DNA of 64,000 nt from Tolypothrix sp. FACHB-123. Its GTDB lineage: Bacteria > Cyanobacteriota > Cyanobacteriia > Cyanobacteriales > Nostocaceae. The stretch is taken from NCBI RefSeq assembly GCF_014697075.1, contig NZ_JACJRE010000034.1, positions 1 through 64,000 on the forward strand, read 5' to 3'. Under the pieces are notes generated by a model. That model was given only the letters and a program-made list of their open reading frames with translations, ran no database searches and was not told the origin of the DNA. The translations under genes were made by a program, and so were the position numbers. This document shows positions 63,657-64,000 of this stretch, piece after piece; the first letter of the stretch is position 1; every line of letters begins with the position of its first letter.

Positions 63657-64000
63657 GATAAATACCTCTATGCTGTAAGCTGACATGCAAAATTCCGGCT
63701 TTGGTGAGTCGAGTTAGTCGCACCCGATCGCCACAGCTTCTAATTCGCAGCCATTTAACTGCTATCCAGATTCGGAATCTCAAAATACAGAATAAGCCTG
63801 TATCAGAAATTCACCTTTCAAATTGCGGGAGAAAGCAGTATTTCTTAACAATCCAGAATAATTAGTAATTAGTAATTCGTAATTCGTAATTAATCTGAAT
63901 GGGCACAAACAGTCTGACTGTTATGGCTATTGTCCAATCCATAACCTGAAGCGCAACTGTTAAGGGAACTCCAAAAAATAAATTATTCCGTTCAAGTCGT
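63657..64000. repeat. End region with TAATTCG heptamers and dispersed repeat
   Basis: No gene seen. TAATTAG/TAATTCG heptamers lie at about 63861-63892. TAAGGGAACTCCAAAAAATAAATTATTCC at 63961-63989 is the inverted form of the repeat at 166-198. Confidence 0.7.

Overview
The window looks like a filamentous, heterocyst-type cyanobacterium (Nostocales, Nostoc-like). The evidence is the very frequent HIP1 octamer GCGATCGC, many heptameric short tandem repeats (TCAACAG, CCCAATG, AATCTAA types), dispersed palindromic repeats, a CpcL-type phycobilisome linker, a Mo-nitrogenase C-terminal-domain protein and many cyanobacteria-typical hypothetical genes. No rRNA, tRNA or CRISPR array was recognised.

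Layout. 1-5.4 kb: a Fur-box-like site next to a perfect 20-bp-stem hairpin, an acireductone-dioxygenase-like cupin, an MBL-like protein, and an unusual pair: a radical SAM enzyme of the MJ0619/tetraether-synthase type beside a divergent Lgt-like membrane protein. 5.4-11.6 kb: a 1259-residue CHAT protease-STAND ATPase-TPR protein, a 62-bp tandem array, a small membrane protein, a CBS-HEPN protein and a Cys/Met-rich copper-storage-like protein. 12.2-14.4 kb: arsenosugar genes arsM and arsS with a perfect operator-like dyad upstream. 14.6-30.3 kb: mostly housekeeping and regulatory genes (response regulators, NurA, PBP4-type peptidase, TerB-like, IlvB with a C-terminal zinc ribbon, MFS, a chelatase with a natural polyhistidine tail, Uma2). 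30.4-35.9 kb: TamB.

36.8-44.6 kb: a five-gene, same-strand cluster (SWIM-like zinc finger, unknown 462-residue protein, CoxE-like vWA protein, MoxR AAA+ ATPase, DUF5682-like protein). This is the strongest candidate for a poorly described system: an ATPase/vWA remodelling pair linked to a large protein with a two-histidine TraB/EreA/ChaN-like domain.

44.6-47.7 kb: small membrane or secreted proteins, a zinc ribbon and a MESH1-like HD hydrolase. 48.0-58.7 kb: a decaying, mosaic accessory island. It holds a broken CusB/CusA-type metal efflux pair, two direct copies of a tyrosine-integrase C-terminal fragment about 4.4 kb apart, repeated TATACGGAAAA motifs, LysR, GST and PNPOx-like genes, fragments of a thioredoxin-reductase-like and a YHS protein, an IS1380-type element (54783-56639) inserted cleanly into an alpha/beta hydrolase with a TATT duplication, and an RppA/RppB-like two-component pair whose kinase lost its middle. 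58.7-64 kb returns to core genes: S4 protein, seven 63-bp tandem repeats, RecN, a secreted repeat protein and CpcL.
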